Assembly (NCBI RefSeq): GCF_003947455.1
Contig: NZ_QHJH01000010.1
Coordinates: 1-64,000 of the forward strand
Source of the DNA: Streptomyces sp. WAC 04229
GTDB lineage: Bacteria; Actinomycetota; Actinomycetes; Streptomycetales; Streptomycetaceae
Reading direction: 5' to 3'
Length of the DNA: 64,000 bases
Below are positions 26,361 to 36,391 of the stretch, piece after piece. The translations under genes and the position numbers were made by a program. Position 1 is the stretch's first letter; each line of letters starts with the position of its first letter. The notes below the pieces were generated by a model. It was not told where the DNA came from. It worked only from the letters and a program-made list of their open reading frames with translations, and made no database searches.

Positions 26361-27662
26361 GTGGACGTGGACCGTGACGCCGGGGCGCGGGCGATGCTCG
26401 CCGGCCTGCTGGACGCCGGCCACCTCATGCCGGTCGACGCGTTGCCGGCCACCGTCCGCACGCACGCGCGTGCCGCGGGCTTCACCGACGTGCTCGTCTA
26501 TGTCGCGGACCTCGGGCACCAGGGCCTGCACCTGCTGGCCGGGCCGGACGGTCCGCCGCAGGGGGCCGAGCGGGAGATCCGCATCAAGGGCACCTCGCCC
26601 GGGCGGGCCTACCAGCGCGGACGGCTCACCTCCGCCGCGCCTCAGGAGGCGCCCGGCACCGACTGGTGGGTGCCCCTGGTGGACGGTACCGAGCGACTCG
26701 GACTGCTGCGCCTGCGTTCGACCCACGACGACGCCCGCGCCCGCGAGGACGCGGACCGTCTCGCGGCTCTCGTGGCGCTGCTGCTCGCCACCAAACGCAC
26801 CTCCAGCGACACGTTGGCCCGGCTGATGCGGACCGAGCCGCTGAACGTCGCGGCGGAGATGGCGTGGAACCTGATGCCGCCGCGCACCTATGCCGACGGG
26901 CGGGTCGTCATCTCCGCGGTGATGGAGCCGACTTACCAGATCAGCGGCGACGTCTACGAGTACGCCCTCGACGGGCCGCTGGTGCATCTGACGTTGTTCG
27001 ACGCCATGGGCCACGACAACGCGGCGGGTCTGTGCGGAGCCCTGGCGCTGGGAGCCTGCCGCAACGCCCGCCGCCAGGGAGCCGGCCTGGCCGCCAAGGG
27101 CGCCGCGGTGGAGGCCGCCCTCGTCGAGCAGTACGGTCACCGCCGGTACGTCACCGGTGTCCTCGCCACCCTGGACACCCGCACGGGGGTGCTGAGCTGG
27201 GTCAACCGCGGCCATCACCCGCCCATCGTCATCCGCGGCAACCGCTGGGTGAGTCACATGCAGTGCCCGCCGGCCCACCCCATGGGCACCGACCTGAACC
27301 TGTCCAGCACCGTCTGCCGGGAACAGCTCCAGCCGGGCGACCGCGTCGTCCTCTACACCGACGGCATCACCGACGCCCGGCGCCACGACGACAGCGAGTT
27401 CGGCGTGGAGCGCTTCACCGACTTCCTCATCCGCCACCACGCCGACGGCCTGCCGGTCCCGGAGACGCTGCGCCGCCTGATGCAGGCCGTCCTGGACTAC
27501 CACGACGGGCAACTGCAGGACGACGCGACCGTGTTGATGTGCGAGTGGCTCGGCGACACCCTGCGGGACACCGATCCGGCGGCGGACCTGACGGGGCTGC
27601 CGCTCCACGGACTCCCGTCCGCGCCGGACATCACCGTGGACTCGGGCACCGGGACGTCGTGA
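26361..27662 (+). CDS. PP2C/SpoIIE-type serine phosphatase with N-terminal GAF-like domain
   Basis: A 433-residue protein. The start GTG 26361 has GGGAGGGAG six bases upstream. Residues ~25-165 form a GAF-like sensory region (FTDVLVYVADLGHQGLHLLAG). The C-terminal half is a SpoIIE/RsbU-type PP2C phosphatase with metal-binding and signature motifs SGDVYEYA, LFDAMGHDNAAGL, NRGHHPPIVI, VVLYTDGITDAR and DDATVLMCEW. Such proteins dephosphorylate anti-anti-sigma factors to release alternative sigma factors. No STAS or HATPase partner gene is adjacent. It converges on a second PP2C phosphatase 850 bases away. Confidence 0.9.
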   Translation: MDVDRDAGARAMLAGLLDAGHLMPVDALPATVRTHARAAGFTDVLVYVADLGHQGLHLLAGPDGPPQGAEREIRIKGTSPGRAYQRGRLTSAAPQEAPGTDWWVPLVDGTERLGLLRLRSTHDDARAREDADRLAALVALLLATKRTSSDTLARLMRTEPLNVAAEMAWNLMPPRTYADGRVVISAVMEPTYQISGDVYEYALDGPLVHLTLFDAMGHDNAAGLCGALALGACRNARRQGAGLAAKGAAVEAALVEQYGHRRYVTGVLATLDTRTGVLSWVNRGHHPPIVIRGNRWVSHMQCPPAHPMGTDLNLSSTVCREQLQPGDRVVLYTDGITDARRHDDSEFGVERFTDFLIRHHADGLPVPETLRRLMQAVLDYHDGQLQDDATVLMCEWLGDTLRDTDPAADLTGLPLHGLPSAPDITVDSGTGTS

Positions 27663-27734
27663 CCGCCCCCTGCGCACTCCGACGTGCGGACGATGCAGTA
27701 TGGAAAGAGACGAATATGCGATTTGAGGGGTCTT

Positions 27735-28385
27735 ATGCCAGACCGCGACGACGCTGAGAACGAGACGTCCGAGCAGGAGTGGGACGACGAGGAGGAGGCA
27801 TCGGCCGGTGCCGGGCACGACGGCGAGCCGGACGTGCTCCTGGACGTGCCGGAGCTCCACGTCGAGGAGATCAGCCTGCACGTGGAAAACCTGCAGGCCA
27901 GGGTGTCTTTGAGCGCGGAGGTGCTCGACCTCCTCAAGCTGAACGTCGGGGCCGACGTGTCGCTCGGCCGCGTGGAGCTCGACATCAAGGGCGTCCAGGC
28001 GCAGGCCCTGCTCAAGGTCCGGCTGGACAACGTCGCCGAGATGGTCGGCAGGGTCCTGTCCACCGTCGACGCCCATCCGCAGATCCTCGAGCGGCTGACG
28101 TCCGGCCTCGATTCCGCGGCCGAGAGCCTGGGCAGCGGCGCCGGGCGGGTCGCGGGAGAGCTGGCGGAAGGTGCCGGGGACGCCGTCCGGGGAGTCGGCG
28201 AGAGCGCCGGGAAGGCGGTCCGGGAGGTGGGCGACGGCGCCGGTGAGGTCGTCGGGAAGACGTCGGGGCGCGCTGCTCGGGAGGCCTCGCCCGAGTCCGG
28301 GCGCGGGAGCGGCAGGGCCGGGCGGGCCGTGCAGCGGAGCAGAACGGCCCGCGGTCGCGAACGGCAGCGCGACGAGCCGCCGTGA
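27735..28385 (+). CDS. Conserved protein with 11-residue-period helical tail
   Basis: A protein of about 216 residues starting at ATG 27735 with GAGGGG upstream. After an acidic N-terminus, a beta-like middle carries alternating hydrophobic residues (LHVEEISLHVENLQARVSL, then LNVGADVSLGRVELDIKG). From ~residue 135 the tail falls into near-repeats of 11 residues: AGRVAGELAEG, AGDAVRGVGES, AGKAVREVGDG, AGEVVGKTSGR. These suggest an amphipathic LEA-like helix, followed by an Arg/Ser-rich basic end. It follows the PP2C gene by 72 bases on the same strand. Streptomyces has relatives of unknown function; a stress or surface-coating role is only a guess. Confidence 0.7.
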   Translation: MPDRDDAENETSEQEWDDEEEASAGAGHDGEPDVLLDVPELHVEEISLHVENLQARVSLSAEVLDLLKLNVGADVSLGRVELDIKGVQAQALLKVRLDNVAEMVGRVLSTVDAHPQILERLTSGLDSAAESLGSGAGRVAGELAEGAGDAVRGVGESAGKAVREVGDGAGEVVGKTSGRAAREASPESGRGSGRAGRAVQRSRTARGRERQRDEPP

Positions 28386-28514
28386 AGGGCTCCGGATATC
28401 GAGGCGCGCTCCGTCGTGGAGGCCGACCGGGCCAGTCCCCCGCGGCGTCGTGAGGGCGGCGGAGTCCACAGGACCGCCGGTCACCGCCGGAAGATCTCCC
28501 GGGCTGTGCGAAGC

Positions 28515-30422
28515 TCACTCCTGGACGCGTACGGCGAGGAGGGCGATGTCGTCCGGGGCGGTCGTGCCCGCGACGGTGTCGACCAGGTGTGACAGGAGCG
28601 CCGGGAGATCGTCGCGCCGGTGGGTGGTCAGGACTCTGGCCGCTCGGTCCGTGAGCGCGTCGATGTCCGTGCCCCGGCGCTCCACGAGGCCGTCGGTGTA
28701 GAGCAGCAGCAGCGTGCCCGGGTCGAGGACACGGCGGTGGGAGGTACGACCGGACGGGTCGAGAGCGGGGTGGATCAGTGCTCCGTGGTCGTGGAGGAGC
28801 TCGGTGGTGCCGTCGGGAAGGGCCAGCAGGGGCGGGGGGTGACCGGCGTTGGTCCAGGTCATCTCCCAGGTGGCGGCGTCGGGCGGCGGGCACGGGCGCA
28901 GGTGCGTGTGGACGAGGGTGCCGCTGGAGCCGATGAGCAGTTCGCGGTTGGCGTGCTCCAGGGCCCGCACGATGTGGGCGGGGCCCTTGCCGGGGTGGTC
29001 GAGGTCGGCCTGGCGGAGCATGCTGCGGGTCTGGCCCATGAGCGTGGCGGCGTGCATGTCGTGGCCGGTGATGTCGCCGATGGTGAGCGCGACCGTCGCG
29101 GGGCCTGCCGCGCGGTCCGGTGCCGGGGGCAGGACGTACAGGTCGTACCAGTCGCCGCCGACCATGTCGGCCCGGGCGGCGGGGCGGTAAAGGGCGGCGC
29201 TGTCCAGTCCGTCGACGGCGGGGAGGTCGGTGAGCATGGCCTCCTGGAGCTGGTGGGCCACGTGGACGCGGTCGTCGACGAAGAGGGCGCGCTCGACCGC
29301 GCGGGCGGTGTATCCGGCCAGCGAGGCCAGCACGGCCTGCTCCAGCACGTCGATCTCGTAGGGGTGGGCCCAGCCGAGGACGAGGGTGCCGAGCGAGCTG
29401 ACCGTGCCGGGCAGCGGAACGCACACCGCCGTGTGCAGGCCGAGCTGTCCGAAGGCGGCGACCGCGTCCGGCCCGTACTGGTCGGCAAGCTCCTCGGGGC
29501 TGTGCACGACGACGGTCCGCTTCTCGCGTGCCGCCCGGGCGGTGGGCCAGGCCGAGTCGATCGAGTAGGTCTCGTAGGAGTACTCCACGGGAGCGACGCC
29601 GGTCCGGTCGATCAGCCGGCGCATGCGTCGGCGCTCGGCCAGGACCAGGCCGACGTAGTGCGGCTTGAGGTCGCCGCTGACCAGTTCACTGACGCGTTGG
29701 CGGACCTCGCTCAGGCCGGTGGTGTCCGCCAGCGCGTCCGCGGCGCGCAGCAGCAGCTGGGAGCGTTTGAGTGCCGTCCGGGTGCCCTCCTGCATCACGT
29801 CGGCCCGCTCACGGGCCCGGGCCTCCCCCCGGCGCGCCAGCTCCCGCTGGCCGGAGGCGATGCGCAGGCGCAGCTCCGCGCTGCACGCGGCCGCGAGGTC
29901 CCGCAACGCCGCCAGATCCCCGGCGCTCCACTGCCGGGGCCGGGTGTCGATGGCGCACAGCGAGCCGAGTACCCGCCCGACGTCGTCCGTCAGCGGCACC
30001 CCCGCGTAGCCGAGCACCCCGAGGTCGTCGATCGCCGGGCTCGCCGCGGTCCGCCGGTCCGCGCGGGTGTCCGCCACGGTGAAGGGCTCGCGGCTCGCGA
30101 CGACGTGGTTGCACAAGGAGTGGGAGAGGGGGGTCTGCCGTGTCCGCGCCCACGGTTCGCCGAGGCCGACCATGCCGGGGAAGACCTGGCGGGTCTCCTC
30201 CAGCATCGACACCAGCGCCACCGGCACGCCCAGCATGCGGGAGACCAGGCGGGCGAAGCGGTCCATGTCGGCGTCCGCGACCGCGGTCAGGCCGGTGTCC
30301 CGCACCGCCTGGAGCCGGTCGGCGTCGCCGACCGCCTCGTCGTCCGGGCTCGCCACCCGCGCCTCCCCGACTCGTCCGGGCTCACCGGCCGCTGAGTCCG
30401 GCTCACGCCAACGGTAGTCCAC
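28515..30422 (-). CDS. GAF-GAF-PP2C/SpoIIE phosphatase
   Basis: A 635-residue sensor phosphatase. The first GAF domain (~45-185) includes MDRFARLVSRMLGVPVALVS and LCNHVVASREPFTVADT. A coiled linker leads to a second GAF (~230-375, HYVGLVLAERRRMRRL, AAFGQLGLHTAVCVPLPG). The C-terminal PP2C domain has GGDWYDLYV, IGDITGHDMHAATLMG, NAGHPPPLLA, LLLYTDGLVERRG and DDIALLAVRV, all expected for RsbU-like phosphatases. The GAF ligands are unknown. The gene converges with the preceding conserved protein and with the other PP2C phosphatase. Confidence 0.9.
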   Translation of the reverse strand: MDYRWREPDSAAGEPGRVGEARVASPDDEAVGDADRLQAVRDTGLTAVADADMDRFARLVSRMLGVPVALVSMLEETRQVFPGMVGLGEPWARTRQTPLSHSLCNHVVASREPFTVADTRADRRTAASPAIDDLGVLGYAGVPLTDDVGRVLGSLCAIDTRPRQWSAGDLAALRDLAAACSAELRLRIASGQRELARRGEARARERADVMQEGTRTALKRSQLLLRAADALADTTGLSEVRQRVSELVSGDLKPHYVGLVLAERRRMRRLIDRTGVAPVEYSYETYSIDSAWPTARAAREKRTVVVHSPEELADQYGPDAVAAFGQLGLHTAVCVPLPGTVSSLGTLVLGWAHPYEIDVLEQAVLASLAGYTARAVERALFVDDRVHVAHQLQEAMLTDLPAVDGLDSAALYRPAARADMVGGDWYDLYVLPPAPDRAAGPATVALTIGDITGHDMHAATLMGQTRSMLRQADLDHPGKGPAHIVRALEHANRELLIGSSGTLVHTHLRPCPPPDAATWEMTWTNAGHPPPLLALPDGTTELLHDHGALIHPALDPSGRTSHRRVLDPGTLLLLYTDGLVERRGTDIDALTDRAARVLTTHRRDDLPALLSHLVDTVAGTTAPDDIALLAVRVQE

Positions 30423-30465
30423 GCATGTCCGGCCCCGCTTCCGGTCAGCCGGGCCGCGGTGCCGG

Positions 30466-30687
30466 TCAGACGGCCTCTCCGCCGTCCGGCCCCGTCTCCT
30501 TCGTCCGGGGTGAGGCCTGCTGAAGGCGGTCGATCATCCGCGACGCGTCCGCCTTCGTCAGGTTCTCGGGGACCTCCTCGCCCGCCTCGCGTGCCAGCGT
30601 CCGGAGATAGCTCAGCTGCGGGCCGGTCGCGGGTTCCTCGCCGGTGGCCCAGTCCCGCACGTTCTTCCTCGGGTCCGTTTCGCTCAT
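30466..30687 (-). CDS. DUF3072 domain protein
   Basis: A 73-residue protein matching DUF3072: DPRKNVRDWATGEEPATG then QLSYLRTLAREAGEEVPE and a last helix KADASRMIDRLQ. The C-terminal half resembles a small SAP/LEM-like helical module. An upstream in-frame ATG (30834) exists, but family members begin MSETDP-like, so 30687 is chosen. It ends 43 bases before the GAF-PP2C start on the same strand. Function unknown. Confidence 0.88.
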   Translation of the reverse strand: MSETDPRKNVRDWATGEEPATGPQLSYLRTLAREAGEEVPENLTKADASRMIDRLQQASPRTKETGPDGGEAV

Positions 30688-30851
30688 GCCACCCCGACTA
30701 CCCGCACGGACAAGGTCGACGCGGGGGTGTTCGGACCAGGGGCGGTGCCGTGTTGTGGGGCGCGATACGGGGCACTCGGCCGTCGGCCCCGTCCACGCGG
30801 CCGGGGTCCGGACCGTCCTCCTCCTGAACCCCACACCCCCGGGAAGCGGCC

Positions 30852-31652
30852 ATGAACGACGTCAAGCCTTTCGCCCTGGTCACGGGCGCCTCCAGCGGTA
30901 TCGGCCTCGAACTGGCGAGGCAGCTCGCCGAGCGGGGACACGACCTGATCGTCAACGCCGAGGACGAGGCCCGACTCGAGCGGGCGGCGGGGCGCATCCG
31001 GGAGGCGGGGACCGTCGTCCACACCGTCCCCGCCGATCTGCGGTTTCCCGAACGGACCGAGGCGCTCTACGCCGCGGTCACCGCGACCGGCCGCCCGCTC
31101 GACGTCGCCGTACTCAACGCGGGTGTCGGGCGGGGCGGCGCCTTCGTCGACACCGACCTCGCGGACGATCTCGAGATCGTGGATCTCAACGTCCGGTCCA
31201 CCGTCCACCTGGCGAAACTCGTCCTCCGTGGCATGGCCGCCCGCGACGCCGGACGGGTCCTCGTCACGTCCTCCATCGCGTCGACGATGCCGGGCTCCTA
31301 CCAGGCGGTCTACAACGCGTCGAAGTCGTTCCTCCAGTCATTCACCCAGGCCCTGCGGAACGAGTTCGAGGGCACCGGCGTCACAGTGACGTCGCTGATG
31401 CCCGGCCCCACCGAGACCGACTTCTTCCACCGCGCCGGCATGGACGACACCCCGGTCGGCCGGCAGGACAAGGACGACCCGGCGCAGGTGGCGCGGCAGG
31501 GGCTGGACGCGCTCTTCGCCGGCAAGGACAAACTCACCGCCGGATCCGCCAGGACCAAGGCACAGGGACTGGCGAGCAAGGTACTGCCCGACAGGCTCAA
31601 GGCCGAGGCCCACCGCAGGATGGCCGAACCCGACTCGGGCGAAGGGACCTGA
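30852..31652 (+). CDS. Short-chain dehydrogenase/reductase
   Basis: A 266-residue classical SDR. The cofactor motif TGASSGIG is at residues ~11-18, NAG in VAVLNAGVGRGG, and the catalytic Ser-Tyr-Lys set is in SSIASTMPG and YNASKSFLQSF. PGPTETDFF follows. The C-terminal extension is charged. Substrate is not predictable. It stands alone on the plus strand. Confidence 0.9.
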   Translation: MNDVKPFALVTGASSGIGLELARQLAERGHDLIVNAEDEARLERAAGRIREAGTVVHTVPADLRFPERTEALYAAVTATGRPLDVAVLNAGVGRGGAFVDTDLADDLEIVDLNVRSTVHLAKLVLRGMAARDAGRVLVTSSIASTMPGSYQAVYNASKSFLQSFTQALRNEFEGTGVTVTSLMPGPTETDFFHRAGMDDTPVGRQDKDDPAQVARQGLDALFAGKDKLTAGSARTKAQGLASKVLPDRLKAEAHRRMAEPDSGEGT

Positions 31653-32023
31653 CGCACCGCCCGCACGGGGGGGGCGAGCCACGTTTCGGACCCGGTCCGT
31701 CCCCCGTCACCAGCCGTCGCACGCCCACGTCCCGCGCCGCTGCCAGGAACCCTTGGGCCCGCCGCCCTCGTCGTGCTGATCGACGGTGACGGCCCGTCGT
31801 GGGGGCGTGACCACGACCTCGCGCCCGCCCCACCACCGGGCTCGTCGTCACAGCCCCGCGGCAACATGCGCGAGGCCGTCACCATCCCCGAACGGCTCGT
31901 CGCCGACCGGCGACGCGTCCCGGGCGCCGACGGCTGCCCCACGCAGGCCACCCAGGGGCTGGTGGGCTGGTGACCCCACTGCTCGTCGGCGTAAGGGGAA
32001 CGGCCTGCGTGGGAGGCAGCGGG
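31653..32023. other. Gap without a recognisable gene
   Basis: About 370 bases between the SDR gene and the acyl-CoA ligase relic. No family motif or intact frame with a ribosome site was found. Confidence 0.4.
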
Positions 32024-32420
32024 TCAGCCCGGCTCTCCCGGCCGGATGGCCGCGATCTCCCGCTTGAGGATCTTGCCCGTGGCACCCTTCGGCAGGGTGT
32101 CGACCAGCCAGACGATCCGGGGGTACTTGTACGCGGCGACCTGGCCGGGACGAATTACCGCAGCTCCTCCGGCGTGGCCTCGGCACCGGGACGCAGTGTC
32201 ACCGCGGCGGCGACCTCCTCGCCGAGCACGTCGTCGGGCAATCCGATCACGGCGGCCTCGGCGACGGCTGGATGCTCGTAGAGCACCTCCTCGATCTCCC
32301 GCGGACAGACGTTGTACCCACCGCGGATGACCAGGTCCTTCTTGCGCTCGACGATGGAGTAGTAGCCGTCCTCGTCGACGCGGGCGAGGTACAGGACCTC
32401 CACCGGCCCGGTGATCACGA
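32024..32420 (-). pseudogene. C-terminal relic of an AMP-binding acyl-CoA ligase
   Basis: The minus strand reads [20 protein letters not shown], then GGYN...[14 protein letters not shown], the C-terminal subdomain of long-chain acyl-CoA ligases. A TAA stop interrupts at about 32158 after TPEELR. In another frame the family sequence resumes: VAAYKYPRIVWLVDTLPKG then ATGKILKREI, ending normally. The first ~400 residues are absent. It is therefore a truncated gene with a nonsense change and a frameshift. Confidence 0.8.
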
Positions 32421-32595
32421 CCGTCCGCCGCGTCGTCCGGTTCATCGTCCCTCCCTGCCGGGATTCCGTCCTTCCCCGACTGCGGCGTCGGCGTACGCCA
32501 CTCCCCCGGGCCGGGACCGGGATCACGTTTTCGGTGCCCGGTCGCCCTGGTCTGGGTACGGAACCCGGCAACAACGCCTCGACGAGAGACTGGAC

Positions 32596-34164
32596 ATGAC
32601 TGGACACCACGCCACCCACCATCCGCCGCAACGCGTCGGCGTCGTCGCCGAGTCCATACCCGGAGAGACTCGCGTCGCCGCGACGCCCGCGACGGTCCGC
32701 CCGCTCCTCGGCCTCGGTTACGAGGTCGTCGTCGAGTCGGGAGCCGGCACGGCCTCCGGATTCGCCGACGACGCCTACGCGGAGGCGGGGGCCAGTATCG
32801 GCGAGGCCTGGGCCGCCGACGTCGTACTGAAGGTCAACGCGCCGTCGGGCGAGGAGATCGCCGAACTGCGCGAGGGTGCGGCGCTGGTGGCGCTCATCGC
32901 GCCGGCTCAGCACCCGGAACTGCTGGAGGCGCTGGCCGCGCGGGACGTCACGGTGCTCGCCCTCGACGCGGTGCCGCGCATCTCGCGGGCCCAGTCGATG
33001 GACGTCCTCAGTTCCATGGCGAACATCGCCGGATACCGCGCGGTGATCGAGGCGGCCCACGTCTTCGGACGTTTCTTCACCGGGCAGGTCACCGCCGCGG
33101 GCAAGGTGCCGCCCGCCAAGGTCCTCGTCGCAGGAGCCGGGGTCGCGGGGCTCGCCGCCATCGGGGCCGCTTCCAGCCTCGGTGCGGTCGTGCGGGCCAC
33201 CGACCCGCGCCCCGAAGTCGCCGATCAGGTGCGCTCCCTGGGCGGCGAGTACCTGGCGGTGGACGCCTCCCAGGAGGCGAGTACCGACGGCTACGCCAGG
33301 GCGACCTCCGCCGACTACGACCGGGCCGCGGCCGAGCTCTACCACCGGCAGGCCGGGGACGTGGACATCGTCATCACCACCGCCCTGATCCCCGGCCGGC
33401 CGGCGCCGCGCCTGCTGACCGCCGCGGACGTGGCGGCGATGAGACCCGGCAGCGTCGTCGTCGACATGGCCGCCGCGCAGGGCGGCAACGTGGAGGGCAC
33501 CGTCGCGGGCCGGACCGTGGTGACCGACAACGGCGTCACCCTCATCGGCTACACGGATCTGGCGTCCCGACTCCCGGCCCAGGCCTCCCAGTTGTTCGGC
33601 ACCAACCTGGTCAACCTGCTGGCCCTGGCCACCCCCGGCAGGGACGGGCGGCTCGTCGTCGACTTCGACGACGTGGTGCAGCGGGCCGTGACCGTGGTGC
33701 GCGCGGGCGCGGTCACCTGGCCTCCCCCGCCGGTGGCCGTCTCGGCCGCCCCCACCGCGGCCGAGCCGGCGGCGCCGGCGCCCGCGCCCGTGCCCGCGGG
33801 AAAGTCCCGGCTCACCCCGGCCGGGCGCTTCGGGCTGATCGGTCTCGGGATGGCGATCACGTTCCTCCTGATCGCCTTCGCACCCGCCCGACTCGCCGAG
33901 AATCTCACGGTGTTCGCTCTGGCGGTGATCATCGGCTACTACGTCATCGGCAAGGTGCACCACGCGCTGCACACACCGCTGATGTCGGTGACCAACGCCA
34001 TTTCGGGGATCGTGGTGATCGGTGCCCTGTTGCAGGTCGGGCACGAGAGCACGCTCGTCACCGTGCTGTCCTTCGTGGCGATCCTGCTGACGAGTGTGAA
34101 CATCTTCGGAGGTTTCGCCGTCACCCGCCGCATGCTGTCCATGTTCTCGAGAGGCGAGTCCTGA
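32596..34164 (+). CDS. pntA: Proton-translocating NAD(P) transhydrogenase subunit alpha
   Basis: A 522-residue subunit of the Re/Si-specific transhydrogenase, which couples proton entry to hydride transfer from NADH to NADP. It contains the NAD-binding dI domain ([12 protein letters not shown], then [20 protein letters not shown] and [15 protein letters not shown]) and, after an Ala/Pro linker at ~390-410, membrane helices of dII ([50 protein letters not shown]). The ATG at 32596 is chosen because the homology begins right after it. The stop overlaps the pntB start by one base. Confidence 0.93.
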   Translation: MTGHHATHHPPQRVGVVAESIPGETRVAATPATVRPLLGLGYEVVVESGAGTASGFADDAYAEAGASIGEAWAADVVLKVNAPSGEEIAELREGAALVALIAPAQHPELLEALAARDVTVLALDAVPRISRAQSMDVLSSMANIAGYRAVIEAAHVFGRFFTGQVTAAGKVPPAKVLVAGAGVAGLAAIGAASSLGAVVRATDPRPEVADQVRSLGGEYLAVDASQEASTDGYARATSADYDRAAAELYHRQAGDVDIVITTALIPGRPAPRLLTAADVAAMRPGSVVVDMAAAQGGNVEGTVAGRTVVTDNGVTLIGYTDLASRLPAQASQLFGTNLVNLLALATPGRDGRLVVDFDDVVQRAVTVVRAGAVTWPPPPVAVSAAPTAAEPAAPAPAPVPAGKSRLTPAGRFGLIGLGMAITFLLIAFAPARLAENLTVFALAVIIGYYVIGKVHHALHTPLMSVTNAISGIVVIGALLQVGHESTLVTVLSFVAILLTSVNIFGGFAVTRRMLSMFSRGES

Positions 34165-35609
34165 TGACGTCCATGACCGCCTCCCGTGCGGCCGACCTGG
34201 TGGCGGCCCTGCTGTTCGTGCTCAGCCTGGCCGGCCTGTCCCAGCACCGCACCTCACGCGCCGGCGTCGTCTACGGCATCGCGGGGATGGCGTTGGCCCT
34301 GACCGCCACCATCGTCGTCTCGGCGCAGAGCGTCTCCGCCGGTCCGGTCGTGCTGATCCTGCTCGCCACGGTGATCGGCGCCGCGATCGGCCTGTGGCAG
34401 GCGCGGCGCGTGGAGATGACGCAGATGCCGGAGCTGATCGCGGTACTGCACAGCTTCGTCGGCCTCGCGGCCGTGCTGGTCGGGTGGAACAGCTACCTGG
34501 AGGTCGAGGCCCACGGCTCGCAGACCCTGATCCCCGCCGATCTGATCCGCATCCATCACGCCGAGGTGTTCATCGGCGTCTTCATCGGCGCGGTGACCTT
34601 CACCGGCTCCGTCGTCGCGTACCTGAAGCTGTCCGCCCGGATCAAGTCCCGGCCCCTGACGCTGCCCGGCAAGAACGCCCTCAACCTGGGCGCGCTGGCT
34701 CTGTTCGCGGTGCTCACGGTCTGGTTCACCGTCAGCCCGAGCCTGCCTCTGATCGTGACGGTCACGGTCCTGGCGCTCGCCCTGGGCTGGCACCTGGTGG
34801 CCTCCATCGGCGGTGGCGACATGCCCGTCGTCGTCTCCATGCTCAACAGCTACTCCGGGTGGGCCGCGGCGGCCGCCGGGTTCCTGCTCGACAACAACCT
34901 GCTCATCGTCACCGGCGCCCTGGTCGGGTCCTCCGGTGCGTATCTGAGCTACATCATGTGCCAGGCGATGAACCGTTCCTTCCTCTCCGTCATCGCGGGC
35001 GGCTTCGGTATGGAAGCTCCGCCGAGCGGTGACGAGGAGCAGGGCGAGCACCGCGAGATCCGGGCGCACGAGGCGGCCGGGCTGCTCGCGGGGGCGCGGT
35101 CGGTGGTGATCACCCCCGGCTACGGCATGGCCGTGGCGCAGGCCCAGCACCCGGTCGCGGAGCTGACGCGGCGGCTGCGCGAGCGCGGCGTCGAGGTCCG
35201 GTTCGGCGTCCACCCCGTCGCGGGGCGACTGCCCGGGCACATGAACGTGCTCCTGGCCGAGGCGAAGGTGCCTTACGACATCGTCCTGGAGATGGACGAG
35301 ATCAACGACGACTTCGCGGACACGTCGGTCGTACTGGTCATCGGCGCGAACGACACGGTCAACCCCTCGGCGACCGAGGACCCGTCGAGCCCGATCGCGG
35401 GTATGCCCGTGCTGCGGGTCTGGGAGGCGGAGAACGTCATCGTCTTCAAGCGCTCGATGGCCTCCGGCTACGCGGGCGTGCAGAACCCGCTGTTCTTCCG
35501 GGAGAACAGCGGCATGCTCTTCGGCGACGCCAAGCAGAGCGTCGAGGAGATACTGCGGGCTCTCGGTTCCGAGGAGAGGGTCGGCGAACGGGTCCGCGGG
35601 GCCGTCTGA
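34164..35609 (+). CDS. pntB: Proton-translocating NAD(P) transhydrogenase subunit beta
   Basis: A 481-residue subunit with eight or nine N-terminal membrane helices ([20 protein letters not shown] is typical of dII) and the NADP-binding dIII domain from ~300. dIII carries [49 protein letters not shown] and [12 protein letters not shown]. Together with pntA it forms the complete enzyme and supplies NADPH. A strong terminator follows. Confidence 0.94.
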   Translation: MTSMTASRAADLVAALLFVLSLAGLSQHRTSRAGVVYGIAGMALALTATIVVSAQSVSAGPVVLILLATVIGAAIGLWQARRVEMTQMPELIAVLHSFVGLAAVLVGWNSYLEVEAHGSQTLIPADLIRIHHAEVFIGVFIGAVTFTGSVVAYLKLSARIKSRPLTLPGKNALNLGALALFAVLTVWFTVSPSLPLIVTVTVLALALGWHLVASIGGGDMPVVVSMLNSYSGWAAAAAGFLLDNNLLIVTGALVGSSGAYLSYIMCQAMNRSFLSVIAGGFGMEAPPSGDEEQGEHREIRAHEAAGLLAGARSVVITPGYGMAVAQAQHPVAELTRRLRERGVEVRFGVHPVAGRLPGHMNVLLAEAKVPYDIVLEMDEINDDFADTSVVLVIGANDTVNPSATEDPSSPIAGMPVLRVWEAENVIVFKRSMASGYAGVQNPLFFRENSGMLFGDAKQSVEEILRALGSEERVGERVRGAV

Positions 35610-35622
35610 CGGTGCCGGAGGG

Positions 35623-35655
35623 AGCGGGTGTCCCGGCCATGTCGGGACACCCGCT
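35623..35655 (+). terminator. Strong hairpin terminator after pntB
   Basis: Perfect 13-base arms (AGCGGGTGTCCCG and complement) flank a seven-base loop 13 bases after the pntB stop. It sits between convergent genes and may act in both directions. Confidence 0.85.
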
Positions 35656-35696
35656 GACCGGCGGCGTGGGCGGTGGACGAATCCACCGCGAGACGG

Positions 35697-36086
35697 TCAG
35701 GCGCCGGGGTCGGCTTCGGGGTGCGTGAAGCGCACGGGCTTGCCCAGCGACCGGGCGTAGGCGATTTCGGCTCGGGTGCTGTCTCCGATGTGGTCGCCGA
35801 CCACGAGCGCCTCGTCGGCGAGCCGGATCTTCGCCCGGTGCAGATCGTCGAGACGGACCTTCAGCGCCTCGGCCTCGACAGGATCGGACCAGAGTCCGTG
35901 CGGCGACTTCATGTCACAGGCCGGTTTGACGACGATCCTTCCGGCCCTGGTCTCCCGCAGCTCCGCCTCGTTCATCTCGGTCATGAAGCGGGTGGAGCCG
36001 CAGATCACGACGATGCGAGGGAGGCTCAACAGCTTCTTCGCGTCGGCGAGCTTCTCCTCGGGGGTGCGCAGGTGCGGGTACGACAC
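35697..36086 (-). CDS. Nucleoside 2-deoxyribosyltransferase-like protein
   Basis: A 129-residue Rossmann-like protein. The start is GTG 36086 with AGGAGG upstream. VVICGSTRFMTEMNEAELRE is the nucleotide-binding start of the nucleoside deoxyribosyltransferase/SLOG-like group. LADEALVVGDHIGDSTRAEI and AYARSLGKPVRF form the second half, where ST-x-x-E-I-x-x-A is conserved. Such proteins occur in actinobacteria and their phages; true deoxyribosyltransferase activity is not shown. Confidence 0.75.
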   Translation of the reverse strand: MSYPHLRTPEEKLADAKKLLSLPRIVVICGSTRFMTEMNEAELRETRAGRIVVKPACDMKSPHGLWSDPVEAEALKVRLDDLHRAKIRLADEALVVGDHIGDSTRAEIAYARSLGKPVRFTHPEADPGA

Positions 36087-36097
36087 CGGTTCCTCCT

Positions 36098-36368
36098 GGT
36101 GGTGCGGTCCTCGTACTACAGGGCGCTGGCCAAAAGCGCGGCACAGGTCGAGCAGGCGGTCGCCGCCGCCCGCCTGACGGTGCCGACGATGGCGGTGGGC
36201 GCCCGGCCCGTCGGTGCCGCGCTGGAACGCCAGCTCCGACCGTTCACCGACTGTCTCACCGGACACGTCATCGAGGACTGCGGCCACATCATTCCGCTGC
36301 ACCGCCCGCGCGAACTGCTCACGCTGCTGCGTCCGTTCCTGGCCGGTGAGCATGCGAGGGCGGCCTGA
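36098..36368 (+). pseudogene. C-terminal relic of an alpha/beta hydrolase (epoxide hydrolase type)
   Basis: The plus strand reads YYRALAKSAAQVEQAV, then LTVPTMAVGA, and the catalytic-His region VIEDCGHIIPLHRPRELL and LLRPFL, ending with a normal stop. This is the last ~90 residues of an epoxide hydrolase-like alpha/beta hydrolase. The nucleophile elbow and the first two thirds are missing, and the fragment begins right where the divergent deoxyribosyltransferase-like gene starts. It is a truncated remnant. Confidence 0.75.
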
Positions 36369-36391
36369 CCGAGGCGACCCCGACATCCGCT

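Noticed and set aside
25194..28484. 1096-codon minus-strand open frame
   Set aside because: It overlaps mfnB, the PP2C phosphatase and the following gene in the wrong frame. It has no motif except a piece of the decayed oxidoreductase, so it is a composition artefact.
32272..32595. Longer PntA start
   Set aside because: The frame is open upstream, but that stretch opposes the acyl-CoA ligase relic and shows no transhydrogenase similarity. Homology begins just after ATG 32596.
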